64,000 bases of DNA from assembly GCF_001586165.1 (NCBI RefSeq), contig NZ_CP014608.1, forward strand, positions 310,001 to 374,000. Reading direction: 5' to 3'. Positions 1 to 9,241 of the stretch are shown piece after piece. The position numbers and the translations under genes are program-made. The notes beneath the pieces were generated by a model. It searched no databases. It saw nothing but the letters and a program-made list of their open reading frames with translations, and had not been told where the DNA came from. Source of the stretch: Obesumbacterium proteus (GTDB lineage Bacteria > Pseudomonadota > Gammaproteobacteria > Enterobacterales > Enterobacteriaceae). How positions within the stretch are numbered: position 1 is the first letter of the stretch; the number at the start of each line of letters is the position of its first letter.

Positions 1-51
1 TTTGCAGCAAGAAAAGCAGAAGTGTGAGGCGAGATTGATTTGCAAAAATTT

Positions 52-75
52 GCCCCTCTCTCGCAAGAGAGAGGC
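52..75 (-). terminator. Probable ftsP terminator hairpin
   Basis: A GC-rich inverted repeat (arms CTCTCTC / GAGAGAG around GCAA) lies just past the ftsP stop. On the minus strand it is followed by an A/T stretch with five Ts. It fits an intrinsic terminator, though the T-tract is set back by a few bases. Confidence 0.5.
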
Positions 76-81
76 ATTGCA

Positions 82-1500
82 TTACTGAGCGGCGTTAACC
101 ACCAATTGTCCAACGCTGCCGCGGGTCGCAAGCTCTAGCGTTTGGCTGTAGTAGATGAACGGGAAATGCTCCGATGAAGCCTGAGGGAAATAGACCATCA
201 GAGAGACTTCGCCATCAACCCAAACGGTATCTTTCCAGCCGCGATCTTCGACCATCGGCGGTGCATTATTGACGCTTTTCACCAAGAATTTGGCACCTTG
301 GATATAGAAGGCCTGTGGCGTATCGGCGCGAACCGTCCAGCGTTCCCACGTTCCCTGCTGCGCCTGAATATCGGTGCGATGCAGATCCCACGTAGCGCCG
401 TTGATGCCAGGCTGCGAGGCGCTACCTAGGCTAATGCTGCGTGTATTAACGACGCTGCCTTCCATCATGTCATCGGCCAACAAGCGCGTTGGTAAATTGT
501 CAGTGACCAACGGCAACAGGCCTGTAGGGCGCAGCGTCAGTACCGTCGTCGACACTAAGATAGACGAAGGTTCGAACAAACCGCGCAGACGATCCATTAT
601 CCCTGCGGCAACGCCTGCGGTGATGGAAACCTCTTCGCCTTTCGACATGTCCACCAGCACTTCTCGGCGTTCACCCGGAGCAAGCGTCAGACTGCTGGCA
701 ATAACCGGCGCAGGCATATAGCCCTGATCGCTGGCAATCACGCTGAACGGACGGTTATCGCTCATCGTTAACGTATAACGACGCGCATTTGACGCGTTCA
801 GCAAACGCAGGCGTACCCAACCACGAGAAACTTCAACAAACGGCTCTTGCACACCGTTAACCAACAGCGTGTCGCCATAGAAACCACCCGATGAAGGCGC
901 TTCATACTCTGGCGTACCAAAATTATCTAAGCGTTTGTCTTGGATAATGACGGGGAAATCATCGACGCCATAATGATTCGGCAGCGGAAGATTTTTGCTG
1001 TTTTCATCTTCAACCAGCCACATCCCAGCTAAGCCGTTATAAACATGCTCAGCCATGTGCTCTGGCGTATTGGCGTGATACCACAGCGTCGCGGCAGACT
1101 GGCGAATAGGCAGCACCGGCGACCAATCGACGTTAGGTGACATTAAACGCGCCGCGCCACCGCTTAACGCGCCCGGAACCTGTAATCCGCTGATTTCCAT
1201 CGAAACAGGATCGGGTAGGCGGTTGCTGTAGATCAGCTTAACGTCATCACCGCTATAAACACGCACGGTTGGACCAAGATAGAGCCCATTAATGCCCCAT
1301 GCGCTAGCCTTACGGCCGCTCATAAAGGCCCAATGTGAGCGCTGTAGCGTCAGGAAGAGCGGCTGACCGCGTTTGGATTCCAGTAGAGGAGGAATGGGCA
1401 GCGAAACTTGCGATCCACTCGCATGCGCCCTCAGAGGCAATGCACCTGCACACAGTGCCAGACCCGAAGTCTGAATAAACCGACGTCGACTGAGTGACAT
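82..1500 (-). CDS. ftsP: Cell division protein FtsP (SufI), Tat-exported multicopper-oxidase-fold protein
   Basis: 472 aa, about the length of E. coli FtsP/SufI. The N-terminus carries a twin-arginine signal (SRRRFIQ at residues 4-10, hydrophobic core, AHA at 25-27), so the protein is exported folded to the periplasm. The rest is cupredoxin-like; a segment beginning LWYHANTPEH matches the family. FtsP is known to protect the divisome under stress and does not act as a copper oxidase. It follows plsC on the same strand with 127 bp between them, as in E. coli. Start chosen because it places the Tat motif at the N-terminus. Confidence 0.95.
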   Translation of the reverse strand: MSLSRRRFIQTSGLALCAGALPLRAHASGSQVSLPIPPLLESKRGQPLFLTLQRSHWAFMSGRKASAWGINGLYLGPTVRVYSGDDVKLIYSNRLPDPVSMEISGLQVPGALSGGAARLMSPNVDWSPVLPIRQSAATLWYHANTPEHMAEHVYNGLAGMWLVEDENSKNLPLPNHYGVDDFPVIIQDKRLDNFGTPEYEAPSSGGFYGDTLLVNGVQEPFVEVSRGWVRLRLLNASNARRYTLTMSDNRPFSVIASDQGYMPAPVIASSLTLAPGERREVLVDMSKGEEVSITAGVAAGIMDRLRGLFEPSSILVSTTVLTLRPTGLLPLVTDNLPTRLLADDMMEGSVVNTRSISLGSASQPGINGATWDLHRTDIQAQQGTWERWTVRADTPQAFYIQGAKFLVKSVNNAPPMVEDRGWKDTVWVDGEVSLMVYFPQASSEHFPFIYYSQTLELATRGSVGQLVVNAAQ

Positions 1501-1587
1501 AACTTCTCCATGAATTTGCTATGCAAACTGAAATTCCAAAGGGGGAATTCAGCATCAACGATTGAATTCAACCGTTTAAATAAGAAA

Positions 1588-1606
1588 CCTGCCAAACGCT
1601 GGCAGG
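1588..1606 (-). terminator. Hairpin after plsC
   Basis: The perfect 7-bp stem CCTGCCA / TGGCAGG with a 5-nt loop sits 22 nt past the plsC stop and is followed on the minus strand by TTTCTTA. It is a weak-to-moderate intrinsic terminator, so read-through into ftsP is possible. Confidence 0.5.
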
Positions 1607-1627
1607 TCTAATCATCGTATTTTAGGA

Positions 1628-2374
1628 TCAGGACTTCGCTTCACGCATTTGAGCTTCACGCGCAGCAACTTCAGCGTTTAGCTCATTGATTTTAGCTTCC
1701 ATCAATGCGTGGCAGTGAGCCGAAAGTTCGCGCACCTGATCTTTGCCGTATTGAGTCACGTCGATTGGCGGCAACATTTCAACAATCACCAAACCGTTAT
1801 TCCAACGGTTAAGTTTAACTTTATCGTGGGTATTCGACGCACAGACCGGAATAATCGGCACGCCAGCGGCAATAGCGGCGTGGAACGCGCCGGTTTTGAA
1901 CGGCATCAAACCACGGCCACGGCTACGAGTACCTTCTGGGAACATCCAGAAAGAGATGGTTTTAGTGCGGAACTGATTCACCACCTGTGCAATCGTATTA
2001 TGCGCTTTGGCACGGTTCGCACGGTCAATCAGCAAATTGCCCGTCAACCAATAGAGTAGTCCAAAGAACGGAACCCAAATCAGGCTTTTCTTGCCAACGG
2101 TAACCGTGTTGGTCTGCACGGCATTCGATATGGTGACCATATCGTAGTTATTTTGATGGTTAGCAATATAAATGGAATTGCCGTAGTTCTTTGCTTCTGC
2201 AGGAATACGCGTTTCCACTTTCAAACCAAACAGCGGTGACAAACGGCCAAACATGTGGCCAAACGTCGCCACGTGGCGTGGATTCCGCGGGCTAAATAAG
2301 CAATAAATACAACCAAAGATGCAGGCCAAAATACAGTACAGCGTGACCAGCACAATGCGAATGATGGATAACAT
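1628..2374 (-). CDS. plsC: 1-acyl-sn-glycerol-3-phosphate acyltransferase
   Basis: 248 aa. Transfers an acyl chain to the sn-2 position of lysophosphatidic acid, giving phosphatidic acid at the inner membrane. Visible motifs are the catalytic NHQNNYD (HX4D, about residues 72-78) and the substrate-binding FPEGTRSRG (about 145-153). A hydrophobic N-terminal segment (residues 1-27) anchors it to the membrane. It lies between parC and ftsP on the same strand, the arrangement known in E. coli. Confidence 0.96.
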   Translation of the reverse strand: MLSIIRIVLVTLYCILACIFGCIYCLFSPRNPRHVATFGHMFGRLSPLFGLKVETRIPAEAKNYGNSIYIANHQNNYDMVTISNAVQTNTVTVGKKSLIWVPFFGLLYWLTGNLLIDRANRAKAHNTIAQVVNQFRTKTISFWMFPEGTRSRGRGLMPFKTGAFHAAIAAGVPIIPVCASNTHDKVKLNRWNNGLVIVEMLPPIDVTQYGKDQVRELSAHCHALMEAKINELNAEVAAREAQMREAKS

Positions 2375-2536
2375 AACAACCTCGTAAACATTTAGCCGGG
2401 GTTAGTATACCGACTTAGCTGCAAAACACACCGGAGATTACTGGGCGGCAGCGTCAAAACCATTATTTTCAATGATAATTTTCCCCCATCAGCGCCCTCT
2501 TGTTAAAGAGGAAATAAAACATTGTGCGCCCGTTTT

Positions 2537-2573
2537 CTCCTCCCCCAGTGAAGGGGGAGGCTGGGAGGGGGTC
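2537..2573. repeat. REP-like palindromic intergenic repeat, copy 1
   Basis: A palindrome with arms CCTCCCCC / GGGGGAGG and loop AGTGAA, followed by CTGGGAGGGGGTC. It lies just beyond the parC stop. Reverse-complemented, it matches the element at 13709-13746 over most of its length, including the GACCCCC edge and the CCCAGCCTCCCCCTT core. Position after a stop codon fits a REP/BIME-type repeat or a terminator-like role. Confidence 0.6.
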
Positions 2574-2583
2574 TTACAACCCT

Positions 2584-4863
2584 TTACTCTTCGCTATCGC
2601 CGGGTCCCACTTTGAGCTGCTCTGGCATTTCCACATCAACGCGTTCGATACGTTGTAAGCCGCGTGGTAACAGCGTGCCTTTACGTCCACGTTCAGCGCG
2701 GAATTTCTGCAATTCCTGTGGTTTCATCACCAGTTTACGCTTGCCAACATGCACGGTGATTGACGTTTGTGGTGGCAATACAAATAGCCATGCCAGTTTA
2801 TCTTCACCCGATGCGGCCTGCGCGGAAGGAATGGACACAATCTTGTTACCCTTACCTTTCGATAGCTGCGGCAGATCGTTGACAGGGAACATCAACATAC
2901 GACCGGCCTGAGTGATCGCCAGCAGCATGTCATCTGGCCCGTTGATTTCCAACGGAGGCAGCGCTTTAGCATTTTCAGGCAACGTAATCATAGCCTTACC
3001 TGCTCGATTACGCGCAACCAAATCATTGAAGGTACATACGAAGCCGTAACCAGCATCCGACGCCATCAACAGTTTTTGGTCATCAGCAGCCATCAACACT
3101 TGCTCAATGGTGGCGCCCGGCGGCGGCGTTAATTTACCGGTTAACGGTTCACCCTGTCCGCGTGCAGATGGCAACGTGGTTGGATCAAGCGCATAGCTGC
3201 GCCCCGTGGAGTCAATAAACACCACCGGCTGATTGCTCTTGCCGCGCGCGGCGGCGCGGAAGCTATCACCCGCTTTGTAGCTTAATCCAGTAGGATCGAT
3301 ATCATGGCCTTTGGCACTACGCACCCAACCGCCTTCCGACAGAACAATCGTCACCGGCTCAGATGGAATAAAGTCGTGCTCGCTCATGGCTTTCGCTTCT
3401 TCACGCTCTTGCAGCGGAGAACGGCGATCGTCGCCATACGCCTGTGCATCGGCCTGAATTTCTTTCTTAATCAGCGTATTCAGCTTACGTTCAGAAGCCA
3501 GCAGCGCCTGTAGATGATCGCGCTCTTTGGCTAATTCATCCTGCTCACCGCGAATTTTCACCTCTTCCAATTTGGCAAGGTGGCGCAGTTTTAATTCCAG
3601 AATCGCTTCGGCCTGCGTTTCTGAAATCGCGAAGCGTTCAATCAGCTTCGGCTTAGGTTCATCCTCAGTACGAATGATGTGGATCACTTCATCGATATTG
3701 AGGAATGCCACCAGCAAACCTTCCAGAATGTGCAGGCGTTTCAGCACTTTTTCCAAACGATAGTTCAAGCGACGACGCACGGTATCACGGCGATACGCTA
3801 ACCATTCGGTCAGAATTTCAAGCAGGTTTTTGACCGCTGGACGATTGTCCAAGCCGATCATGTTCATGTTGATACGGTAGCTTTTTTCCAGATCGGTGGT
3901 GGCGAACAGATGTGTCATCACCTGATCCATATCCACACGGTTGGAACGCGGCACAATCACCAAGCGAGTTGGGTTTTCGTGATCGGATTCGTCACGTAAG
4001 TCCTCAACCATCGGTAATTTCTTCGCACGCATCTGGCTGGCGATTTGCTCCAGCACCTTAGCGCCCGAAGTCTGGTGCGGCAGTGCACTGATCACCACTT
4101 CGCCGTCTTCTTTTTTCCAAATCGCACGCATGCGTACTGAACCACGGCCGGTGCGGTAGATCTTACGGATCTCCTCGCGTGGCGTAATAATTTCAGCTTC
4201 CGTTGGATAGTCTGGGCCTTGAACATGCTCAAGGATATCGTCCAACGTCAGATTTGGTTTTTCGATCAAATCGACCAGCGCAGCGGCTAGCTCACGCACG
4301 TTATGCGGAGGAATATCCGTTGCCATACCCACGGCAATACCCGTGGTGCCATTCAGCAGAATGTTTGGCAGACGCGCAGGCAGTGTTTTAGGCTCTTGGA
4401 GCGTGCCATCAAAGTTTGGCGTGTAATCAACCGTTCCCTGCCCCAGCTCACCCAGCAGCACTTCGGCGTATTTAGACAGGCGAGATTCGGTGTAACGCAT
4501 GGCGGCAAACGACTTCGGATCGTCCGGTGCCCCCCAGTTTCCCTGACCGTCAACCAGCGGATAACGATAGGAGAACGGCTGAGCCATCAAAACCATGGCT
4601 TCATAACAGGCGCTATCGCCGTGCGGATGGTATTTACCCAGCACGTCACCGACGGTACGCGCTGATTTTTTAAATTTGGCGCTGTTGCTTAAGCCCAGCT
4701 CTGACATCGCATACACGATACGACGCTGTACCGGTTTTAATCCATCACCGATAAAAGGTAACGCCCTGTCCATGATGACGTACATGGAGTAGTTGAGATA
4801 GGCGTTCTCTGTAAATGTGTGCAGCGCTTGGCGCTCGCTGCCGTCATGGATCAGATCGCTCAT
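2584..4863 (-). CDS. parC: DNA topoisomerase IV subunit A
   Basis: 759 aa (E. coli about 752). With ParE it unlinks replicated chromosomes. The winged-helix domain holds the catalytic tyrosine Y124 in AAMRYTES. The quinolone region reads HPHGDSACYE with Ser84 and Glu88, equivalent to E. coli Ser80/Glu84, so wild-type residues are present. The C-terminal half carries the beta-pinwheel repeats. Unlike in E. coli, parE lies directly upstream on the same strand with only a 465-bp gap and no genes between. Confidence 0.97.
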   Translation of the reverse strand: MSDLIHDGSERQALHTFTENAYLNYSMYVIMDRALPFIGDGLKPVQRRIVYAMSELGLSNSAKFKKSARTVGDVLGKYHPHGDSACYEAMVLMAQPFSYRYPLVDGQGNWGAPDDPKSFAAMRYTESRLSKYAEVLLGELGQGTVDYTPNFDGTLQEPKTLPARLPNILLNGTTGIAVGMATDIPPHNVRELAAALVDLIEKPNLTLDDILEHVQGPDYPTEAEIITPREEIRKIYRTGRGSVRMRAIWKKEDGEVVISALPHQTSGAKVLEQIASQMRAKKLPMVEDLRDESDHENPTRLVIVPRSNRVDMDQVMTHLFATTDLEKSYRINMNMIGLDNRPAVKNLLEILTEWLAYRRDTVRRRLNYRLEKVLKRLHILEGLLVAFLNIDEVIHIIRTEDEPKPKLIERFAISETQAEAILELKLRHLAKLEEVKIRGEQDELAKERDHLQALLASERKLNTLIKKEIQADAQAYGDDRRSPLQEREEAKAMSEHDFIPSEPVTIVLSEGGWVRSAKGHDIDPTGLSYKAGDSFRAAARGKSNQPVVFIDSTGRSYALDPTTLPSARGQGEPLTGKLTPPPGATIEQVLMAADDQKLLMASDAGYGFVCTFNDLVARNRAGKAMITLPENAKALPPLEINGPDDMLLAITQAGRMLMFPVNDLPQLSKGKGNKIVSIPSAQAASGEDKLAWLFVLPPQTSITVHVGKRKLVMKPQELQKFRAERGRKGTLLPRGLQRIERVDVEMPEQLKVGPGDSEE

Positions 4864-4939
4864 TAATAATCCTCTGGCCGCCGCCCTAACTGAATATATA
4901 AAACAGTCCGCAGCGGGACTTCACGACTGTCTTGGTCTG

Positions 4940-5000
4940 TACATACTCTAAATAATTCACGTAGCCAACGCACATGCAACTTGAAGTATGACGGGCATAA
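4940..5000. repeat. Remnant of an ERIC-related intergenic repeat in the parC-parE gap
   Basis: The segment begins ATACTCTAAATAATTCA and ends CAACTTGAAGTATGACGG, GCATA. From memory, both ends resemble the outer ends of a common enterobacterial intergenic repeat whose centre is ERIC-like; the central ERIC core seems deleted here. The rest of the 4864-5328 gap shows no credible ORF, only a small GGGCA/TGCCC hairpin and the parE terminator. Confidence 0.4.
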
Positions 5001-5277
5001 TTGCCCGCGATAGTAACTCATCTTTTATAGGGCTGTCACAGGGATATAGGATCGCCCCGCTATCCACCATGCAATGCGATACCTCACAAAACCGATCTTC
5101 ATCACCGATAGCAGTGTTTTAAAGTGTGGGTAATCACAATGAAAAAGATTGAATGGCTATACCGATAGGCGGGTATTGAGTAAACACTCGGGTTGCACTC
5201 ACTCATAATACGCGTAGACCGAATACATCTTATCCAATCCACAAATAAATGGGATGGCTATCACATTCGCAAAGCAT

Positions 5278-5305
5278 AAAAAAACGGGCCGCCAAGGCGA
5301 CCCGT
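5278..5305 (-). terminator. parE intrinsic terminator
   Basis: ACGGGTCGCC pairs with GGCGGCCCGT (one G-T wobble) and is followed by seven Ts on the minus strand, about 24 nt past the parE stop. This separates parE from parC transcription. Confidence 0.8.
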
Positions 5306-5328
5306 TATCAGGATGATAGACGTCAGGA

Positions 5329-7224
5329 CTAAACGTCCAGATCGGCCATATCACCTTTTTCCTGCAACCAGTTACGACGGTCTTCGGAACGTTTTTTCGC
5401 CAGCAACATATCCATCACCGCCATCGTCTGCGCAATGTCGGTATCATCGATGGTGAGCTGCACCAAACGGCGCGTATTCGGATCCAGCGTAGTCTCACGC
5501 AGTTGGAGCGGGTTCATTTCACCCAGTCCTTTGAATCGCTGTACGTTCGGCTTACCTTTCTTGCGCTTAAGCTGTTCCAGTACGCCCGCTTTCTCTTCTT
5601 CGTCCAGCGCGTAGTAAACTTCTTTGCCCAAATCGATACGGAACAACGGTGGCATCGCAACATACACGTGCCCGCCGCGCACCAAGGCTTGGAAGTGGCG
5701 AACAAACAGCGCACACAGCAGCGTAGCGATGTGTAAGCCGTCGGAGTCAGCATCCGCTAAAATACAGATTTTGCCGTAGCGTAGTTGGCTAAGATCGTCA
5801 CTATCAGGATCGATACCAATGGCAACGGAAATATCATGCACTTCCTGAGAGGCCAGCACTTCGTCAGAAGAGACTTCCCACGTATTCAGGATTTTACCTT
5901 TCAGCGGCATGATTGCCTGATATTCACGGTCACGCGCCTGCTTGGCAGAACCGCCTGCGGAATCCCCTTCCACCAAGAAGAGCTCGGTGCGGGAAAGATC
6001 CTGTGCAGTACAATCAGCTAATTTACCCGGCAGCGCAGGTCCGCTGGTCAGCTTTTTACGCACAACCTTCTTCGCGGCACGCATACGGCGTTGAGCGCTA
6101 GAAATTGCCAGCTCAGCCAGCTGTTCCGCCACCTGTACGTTTTGGTTAAGCCATACGCTGAAAGCATCTTTAACAATGGCAGAAACAAAAGCCGCGCACT
6201 GACGCGAAGACAGACGTTCTTTGGTTTGCCCTGCAAACTGCGGATCCTGCATTTTCACCGAGAGCACATACGCACAGCGCTCCCAGATGTCATCGGCCGA
6301 CAGCTTCACGCCGCGTGGCAGCAGATTGCGGAATTCGCAGAATTCACGCATCGCATCCAGCAACCCCTGACGCAGCCCGTTCACATGCGTACCGCCTTGC
6401 ATGGTTGGGATCAGGTTAACGTAGCTTTCGGTTAACAGCTCGCCGCCTTCAGGCAGCCATAACAGCGCCCAGTCAACGGCTTCGGTATCACCGGAAAAAG
6501 AACCGGTGAATGCCTGTTCTGGCAGCGTAATCAAACCGTTAACGGCTTCCATCAGGTAGTCCGTCAGACCGTCCTGATAGCACCAGCGCTGCTCGGTGTT
6601 ATTCAGTTTGTCTTTAAAGACGATTTCTACGCCTGGGCACAATACCGCTTTCGCTTTCAGCAGATGGTTAAGGCGAGAAACAGAGAATCTTGGGCTGTCG
6701 AAGAACTTTTCATCAGGCCAGAAATGTACACTGGTGCCTGTGTTGCGTTTACCGCAGGTGCCGGTAACGTGCAGGTCTTCAACTTTGTCGCCGTTCTCGA
6801 ACGCCATCTGGTACACCTGTCCATCGCGACGAACGGTGACCTCAACGCGCTTAGAAAGGGCGTTAACTACCGAGATACCTACGCCGTGCAGGCCGCCGGA
6901 GAACTGATAGTTTTTATTCGAGAATTTACCGCCTGCATGCAAACGACACAGGATCAGTTCAATGGCGGGAACACCCTCTTCTGGGTGAATATCCACCGGC
7001 ATACCGCGCCCATCGTCAATCACTTCAAGTGATTGATCGGGATATAAAATGACCTCAACGCGAGATGCGTGGCCAGCCAGCGCCTCATCGACACTGTTAT
7101 CTATGACTTCCTGACCCAAATGGTTTGGGCGCGTGGTATCGGTGTACATACCCGGACGACGGCGCACGGGTTCTAGGCCGCTGAGAACTTCAATAGAGTC
7201 AGCGTTATAGCTGGATTGAGTCAT
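5329..7224 (-). CDS. parE: DNA topoisomerase IV subunit B (ATPase)
   Basis: 631 aa, matching the family. The GHKL ATPase domain has IDNSVDEALAGHA (about residues 41-53) and the G-rich lid GGLHGVGISVVNAL. The Toprim domain has EGDSAGGSAKQ and DADSDGLHI, plus the PLKGKILN motif. It partners with ParC. yqiA lies 88 bp upstream on the same strand, so parE may be expressed with the yqiA-cpdA-yqiB-nudF group, as in E. coli. Confidence 0.97.
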   Translation of the reverse strand: MTQSSYNADSIEVLSGLEPVRRRPGMYTDTTRPNHLGQEVIDNSVDEALAGHASRVEVILYPDQSLEVIDDGRGMPVDIHPEEGVPAIELILCRLHAGGKFSNKNYQFSGGLHGVGISVVNALSKRVEVTVRRDGQVYQMAFENGDKVEDLHVTGTCGKRNTGTSVHFWPDEKFFDSPRFSVSRLNHLLKAKAVLCPGVEIVFKDKLNNTEQRWCYQDGLTDYLMEAVNGLITLPEQAFTGSFSGDTEAVDWALLWLPEGGELLTESYVNLIPTMQGGTHVNGLRQGLLDAMREFCEFRNLLPRGVKLSADDIWERCAYVLSVKMQDPQFAGQTKERLSSRQCAAFVSAIVKDAFSVWLNQNVQVAEQLAELAISSAQRRMRAAKKVVRKKLTSGPALPGKLADCTAQDLSRTELFLVEGDSAGGSAKQARDREYQAIMPLKGKILNTWEVSSDEVLASQEVHDISVAIGIDPDSDDLSQLRYGKICILADADSDGLHIATLLCALFVRHFQALVRGGHVYVAMPPLFRIDLGKEVYYALDEEEKAGVLEQLKRKKGKPNVQRFKGLGEMNPLQLRETTLDPNTRRLVQLTIDDTDIAQTMAVMDMLLAKKRSEDRRNWLQEKGDMADLDV

Positions 7225-7312
7225 GGTATGAATCGTATAAGTCGTTAGTTAGGGTCGACCAAACGGCACACGTTGGTGTGTCGTTCAGTGGTGATAGACG
7301 TACCACGCAGAG

Positions 7313-7897
7313 TTACTCGGTGGTAAGCCCTAAAAAATCGACGATCTGTGGGAAGAATCGCTCGAAACCAACGAAGCTGTGTGAACCTTCAGGCTCAATG
7401 GTCTGACGGCATAACGCGTAGTAAGCCACAGCTTGTCGATAGTCCAGAACTTCGTCACCGGTTTGCTGTAATAACCAGAGGAGATCAGGCGATTCCAATG
7501 GGTCAACCTGCATGACTTTCAGATCGTAAACGTGGCGAGACTCTAACACATATTGTTGGCCGGTGTAGGGATTCTCGTTTTGCCCTAAAAAGTCGATGAG
7601 CAGTTCATACGGCTTCACCGCAGGGTTCACAACGACCGCCGGTAAGGTAAAGCATTGTGAAAGCCACGTCGCGTAATAGCCCCCTAAAGAAGAGCCCACT
7701 ACGCCCAGCGGACGCCCTGCACGCGACATCACAATCTCCTCCAACATCTCTGCCGCATCGGAAGGATAAGGTGGAAGTTGAGGGATTAACATGGTGATTT
7801 CAGGGTGGTGGACGGCAAGCCACTGCTTAAATGCGGTGGCCTTGGCGGAGCGAGGAGAACTGTTAAAACCGTGGAGATATAAAAGCGTGGGCATCAT
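7313..7897 (-). CDS. yqiA: Esterase YqiA (alpha/beta hydrolase)
   Basis: 194 aa alpha/beta-hydrolase close to E. coli YqiA. LYLHGFNSSPRSAKA is near the N-terminus and the nucleophile elbow is GSSLGGYYATWLS. Later GDEVLDYRQ and the SHSFVGFE histidine complete a Ser-Asp-His triad. E. coli YqiA acts on palmitoyl-CoA and nitrophenyl esters in vitro; its natural role is unclear. The start overlaps the cpdA stop by one base (TAATG), indicating translational coupling. A second in-frame ATG follows directly. Confidence 0.93.
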   Translation of the reverse strand: MMPTLLYLHGFNSSPRSAKATAFKQWLAVHHPEITMLIPQLPPYPSDAAEMLEEIVMSRAGRPLGVVGSSLGGYYATWLSQCFTLPAVVVNPAVKPYELLIDFLGQNENPYTGQQYVLESRHVYDLKVMQVDPLESPDLLWLLQQTGDEVLDYRQAVAYYALCRQTIEPEGSHSFVGFERFFPQIVDFLGLTTE

Positions 7898-8724
7898 TAA
7901 TAGCCGTCAGAGTCGAGATCCGGTCTGAATTCTGTACCTTCTAAGCGGTGCAGTTCAGTCGTGAGCGTCCCATCTGGATGCAAATCCAGATAACGCCAGC
8001 CGGGCGATAGAGTATCAATCGTGAAGTTGGTACATAGAGGTTTGAACTGAATACAGGTCGACGGCGTAGCTAACAAACGACGCCCCTGCCATTCAAGATC
8101 CAAATCCTGATGAATATGTCCACACAGCAAGGTTTTCGCCAGAGGGTGATGTTGCAGAATTTCCCCCAGCATATGCGCATTACGCAAACTGTGCTGATCG
8201 AGCCAGGTGCAGCCCGAAGGCAGCGGATGGTGGTGGAGTAAAATCAACGAATGACGCGCCGGATACAACGACAAAGTGCGATCCAACCATTCGAGTTGAT
8301 ACTCGCTAAGTTCACCGTGGGGAACACCAAAAACTTGGCTATCCAGCAGGATAATCTGCCAGTGATCGCCTAACAGCATATGCTTGGCCGGATTCACGCC
8401 CGCATTCGCTAACGTATCGACCATCGCCGGCTGGAAATCATGATTGCCCGGCAGCCACAGACAGGTTTTATTCAGCGTTGCGATACCTTTTGCAAAATGC
8501 TGGTATGCCGCCACAGAGTGATCCTGCGCCAAATCTCCCGTTGCGACAACGATGTCATACGGACGGGATTGGGCATGGATCGCCTCTAGCACTGCGTGGT
8601 AGCTGCGGTAAGTATTGACGCCCAATAACGTCTCATGCTCACCCGCAAACAAATGCGTGTCTGTGATTTGTAAAATCCTAACCGGAGCCCCACGTGCTAC
8701 GGTTAGTTGAAACAGGCTTTCCAA
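7897..8724 (-). CDS. cpdA: 3',5'-cyclic-AMP phosphodiesterase
   Basis: 275 aa metallophosphoesterase that hydrolyses cAMP to AMP, lowering CRP activity. The metal-binding series is complete: DTH (D22, H24), GDLAQD, GNHDF and CGHIHQD. It sits second-last in the nudF-yqiB-cpdA-yqiA-parE run, the order known from E. coli. Confidence 0.95.
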   Translation of the reverse strand: MESLFQLTVARGAPVRILQITDTHLFAGEHETLLGVNTYRSYHAVLEAIHAQSRPYDIVVATGDLAQDHSVAAYQHFAKGIATLNKTCLWLPGNHDFQPAMVDTLANAGVNPAKHMLLGDHWQIILLDSQVFGVPHGELSEYQLEWLDRTLSLYPARHSLILLHHHPLPSGCTWLDQHSLRNAHMLGEILQHHPLAKTLLCGHIHQDLDLEWQGRRLLATPSTCIQFKPLCTNFTIDTLSPGWRYLDLHPDGTLTTELHRLEGTEFRPDLDSDGY

Positions 8725-8813
8725 ATGGTGTCCTTTGTGACTTTAGTCTGCCAAGAATCTGTAAAAAATAATCATTGCGCTGGTTGTTAGGGCTCAGTGC
8801 AGTAAAACAGGCT

Positions 8814-9239
8814 CTAATATACGGGAATTGCCATAACACCGTGCGTCAAACAATGGTGCAACCAATCCGCAAGAAACTGGTTAATTTGATGCTTTTCGTC
8901 GCGCTGATGCAACTTTTTATTCGGATAATCATAGCGTGCTTTGAACCGAGAGATCTGTTGGCTTGCACACACTTCCGCAACCATGGCGTCATGATACAGA
9001 CGCACACTCATCGAAGGTAAGCCCCAAGGGCCCGGTGCTGGCTCCGTCTGGGTAATTTCCGCCATTGATGTATAGCGCGTCGATTCGATAATTTTTATCA
9101 GGTAACACGCGCCGTTGACCTGATATCCCTGCGATTCACCCACTTCATCCTTGCGCGGCAGTAAACGACGCAATTGCGCATAATTAGTCTCGCACAGTCT
9201 CATCATTAGAGGAAAGTCTGGGGAATAACGCTTCATCAT
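8814..9239 (-). CDS. yqiB: DUF1249 family protein YqiB
   Basis: 141 aa from the MMKRY start; function unknown. E. coli YqiB is about 140 aa and begins MKRY, so I prefer the ATG at 9239 (or 9236) over the longer reading from 9254. The chosen start lies three bases past the nudF stop. Its C-terminal region is family-typical (RFKARYDYPNKK, then QRDEKHQINQFLADW). Confidence 0.88.
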   Translation of the reverse strand: MMKRYSPDFPLMMRLCETNYAQLRRLLPRKDEVGESQGYQVNGACYLIKIIESTRYTSMAEITQTEPAPGPWGLPSMSVRLYHDAMVAEVCASQQISRFKARYDYPNKKLHQRDEKHQINQFLADWLHHCLTHGVMAIPVY

Positions 9240-9241
9240 AT

